33,552 nucleotides of DNA. Source: Bacteroidales bacterium (GTDB lineage Bacteria; Bacteroidota; Bacteroidia; Bacteroidales; JAGONC01). The translations under genes were made by a program, and so were the position numbers. The stretch covers positions 1-33,552 of the forward strand of contig JAQUQD010000034.1 of the NCBI GenBank assembly GCA_028716265.1, written 5' to 3'. Positions 33,247 through 33,552 of this stretch are shown here, one piece after another. The stretch's first letter is position 1. Each line of letters opens with the position of its first letter. The notes beneath the pieces were generated by a model. It made no database searches. It was not told the origin of the DNA and saw nothing but the letters and a program-made list of their open reading frames with translations.

Positions 33247-33552
33247 CTATATTTTCAGGATCACTTGAACAAAAGTATCCTTTACTCGCACGATCTTCCA
33301 GGTCGATGGAATATTGTTTTCTACACATGGGTGTTAATAACACAAAATACCCTACTTTAGCCTGCAAAAATCTACCTAATACCCCTCCCCCATCGAGGCT
33401 GTGTCGAAATGAGTGTTCTGTATTTAACCACGGAGATCCTTTAGATTTGTGTTATTGACAGAGGAGAAATGAAAAAGCAAAATATTGAATGTAATGTATT
33501 GATTTTCTTTTCTTTTTGCTTCTTTTTCTTTTCTTTGTTGATAATTCACCAG
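33247..33552. other. Non-coding right edge
   Basis: 306 bases without a convincing gene. It holds the glucosaminidase -7 box, a C-rich word ACCCCTCCCCC (33379-33389), GAGGCTGTGTCGAAATGAG (33394-33412), which resembles insertion-sequence terminal sequences I have seen in Bacteroidota but without a partner end or transposase, repeat-like words CCACGGAG (33428-33435) and GACAGAGGAG (33457-33466), and a pyrimidine-rich tract (about 33502-33538). No tRNA-like fold was recognised. Confidence 0.5.
33270..33277 (-). promoter_or_regulatory. -7 box TACTTTTG for the glucosaminidase gene
   Basis: Exact TAnnTTTG on the minus strand, 23 bases upstream of the ATG at 33246, leader about 17 bases. No clear -33 element. 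Confidence 0.4.

Noticed and set aside
33502..33538. Pyrimidine-rich tract as a terminator or coding sequence
   Set aside because: No stem precedes it and no frame gives a plausible protein; low-complexity DNA at the window edge.
1..33552. CRISPR array, tRNA/rRNA genes, toxin-antitoxin or phage defence system
   Set aside because: No regularly spaced direct repeats, no cloverleaf-like sequences in the short intergenic gaps, and no recognisable defence proteins were seen on either strand.

Overview
The window looks like a chromosomal segment of a Bacteroidota genome, probably Bacteroidales-like. The evidence is gene content and promoter style. It carries a PorX-type response regulator/phosphatase of the type IX secretion regulon, a GWxTD protein, a fused LpxC-FabZ and a DUF6427-like membrane protein. 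Many starts lack a clear Shine-Dalgarno, and copies of the Bacteroidota -7 box TAnnTTTG lie upstream of several genes. TAG, TAA and TGA all end ordinary genes here, so the standard code applies.

Layout, left to right. 1-239: non-coding, with an imperfect inverted repeat. 240-2297: a secreted GH29 alpha-L-fucosidase lipoprotein broken by an in-frame amber codon. 2307-4681 (minus): GWxTD protein and an AmmeMemoRadiSam-type radical SAM enzyme. 4829-5909: a 46-residue lipoprotein with a near-consensus promoter, then a probable outer-membrane protein. 5915-11024 (minus): porX, tsaE, ald, aroB and a LutA-like protein, tightly packed except before lutA. 11185-19472 (plus): HD phosphohydrolase, lpxD, lpxC-fabZ, lpxA, transketolase, efp and a second LpxD-like acyltransferase. 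19474-25385 (minus): a surface-polysaccharide set (Wzy/WaaL-like ligase or polymerase, a double Wzz, a flippase, an FkbM methyltransferase). 25465-32255 (plus): GT4 glycosyltransferase, purD, DUF6427-like protein, rnhB and a 911-residue membrane-anchored protein with a propeller-like C-terminus. 32263-33246 (minus): a GH73-type glucosaminidase with a LysM-like tail. 33247-33552: non-coding, with a second relative of the left-edge repeat.

The main theme is the cell envelope. The first steps of lipid A synthesis (LpxA, LpxC, LpxD, with FabZ supplying hydroxyacyl-chain chemistry) sit beside O-antigen/capsule export, chain-length control and polymerisation or ligation, plus peptidoglycan hydrolysis and T9SS regulation. 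Housekeeping genes (efp, transketolase, purD, rnhB, tsaE, aroB) are interleaved, often with start/stop overlaps that suggest translational coupling.

The most unusual items are three. One ORF contains two complete Wzz units joined across an 11-A homopolymer, where a one-base slip in either direction would release a normal-length Wzz. The fucosidase carries an amber codon at what is probably a tyrosine position. A pair of promoter-proximal palindromes flanks a tiny lipoprotein gene. I saw no CRISPR array, tRNA, rRNA, intact insertion sequence or defence system.
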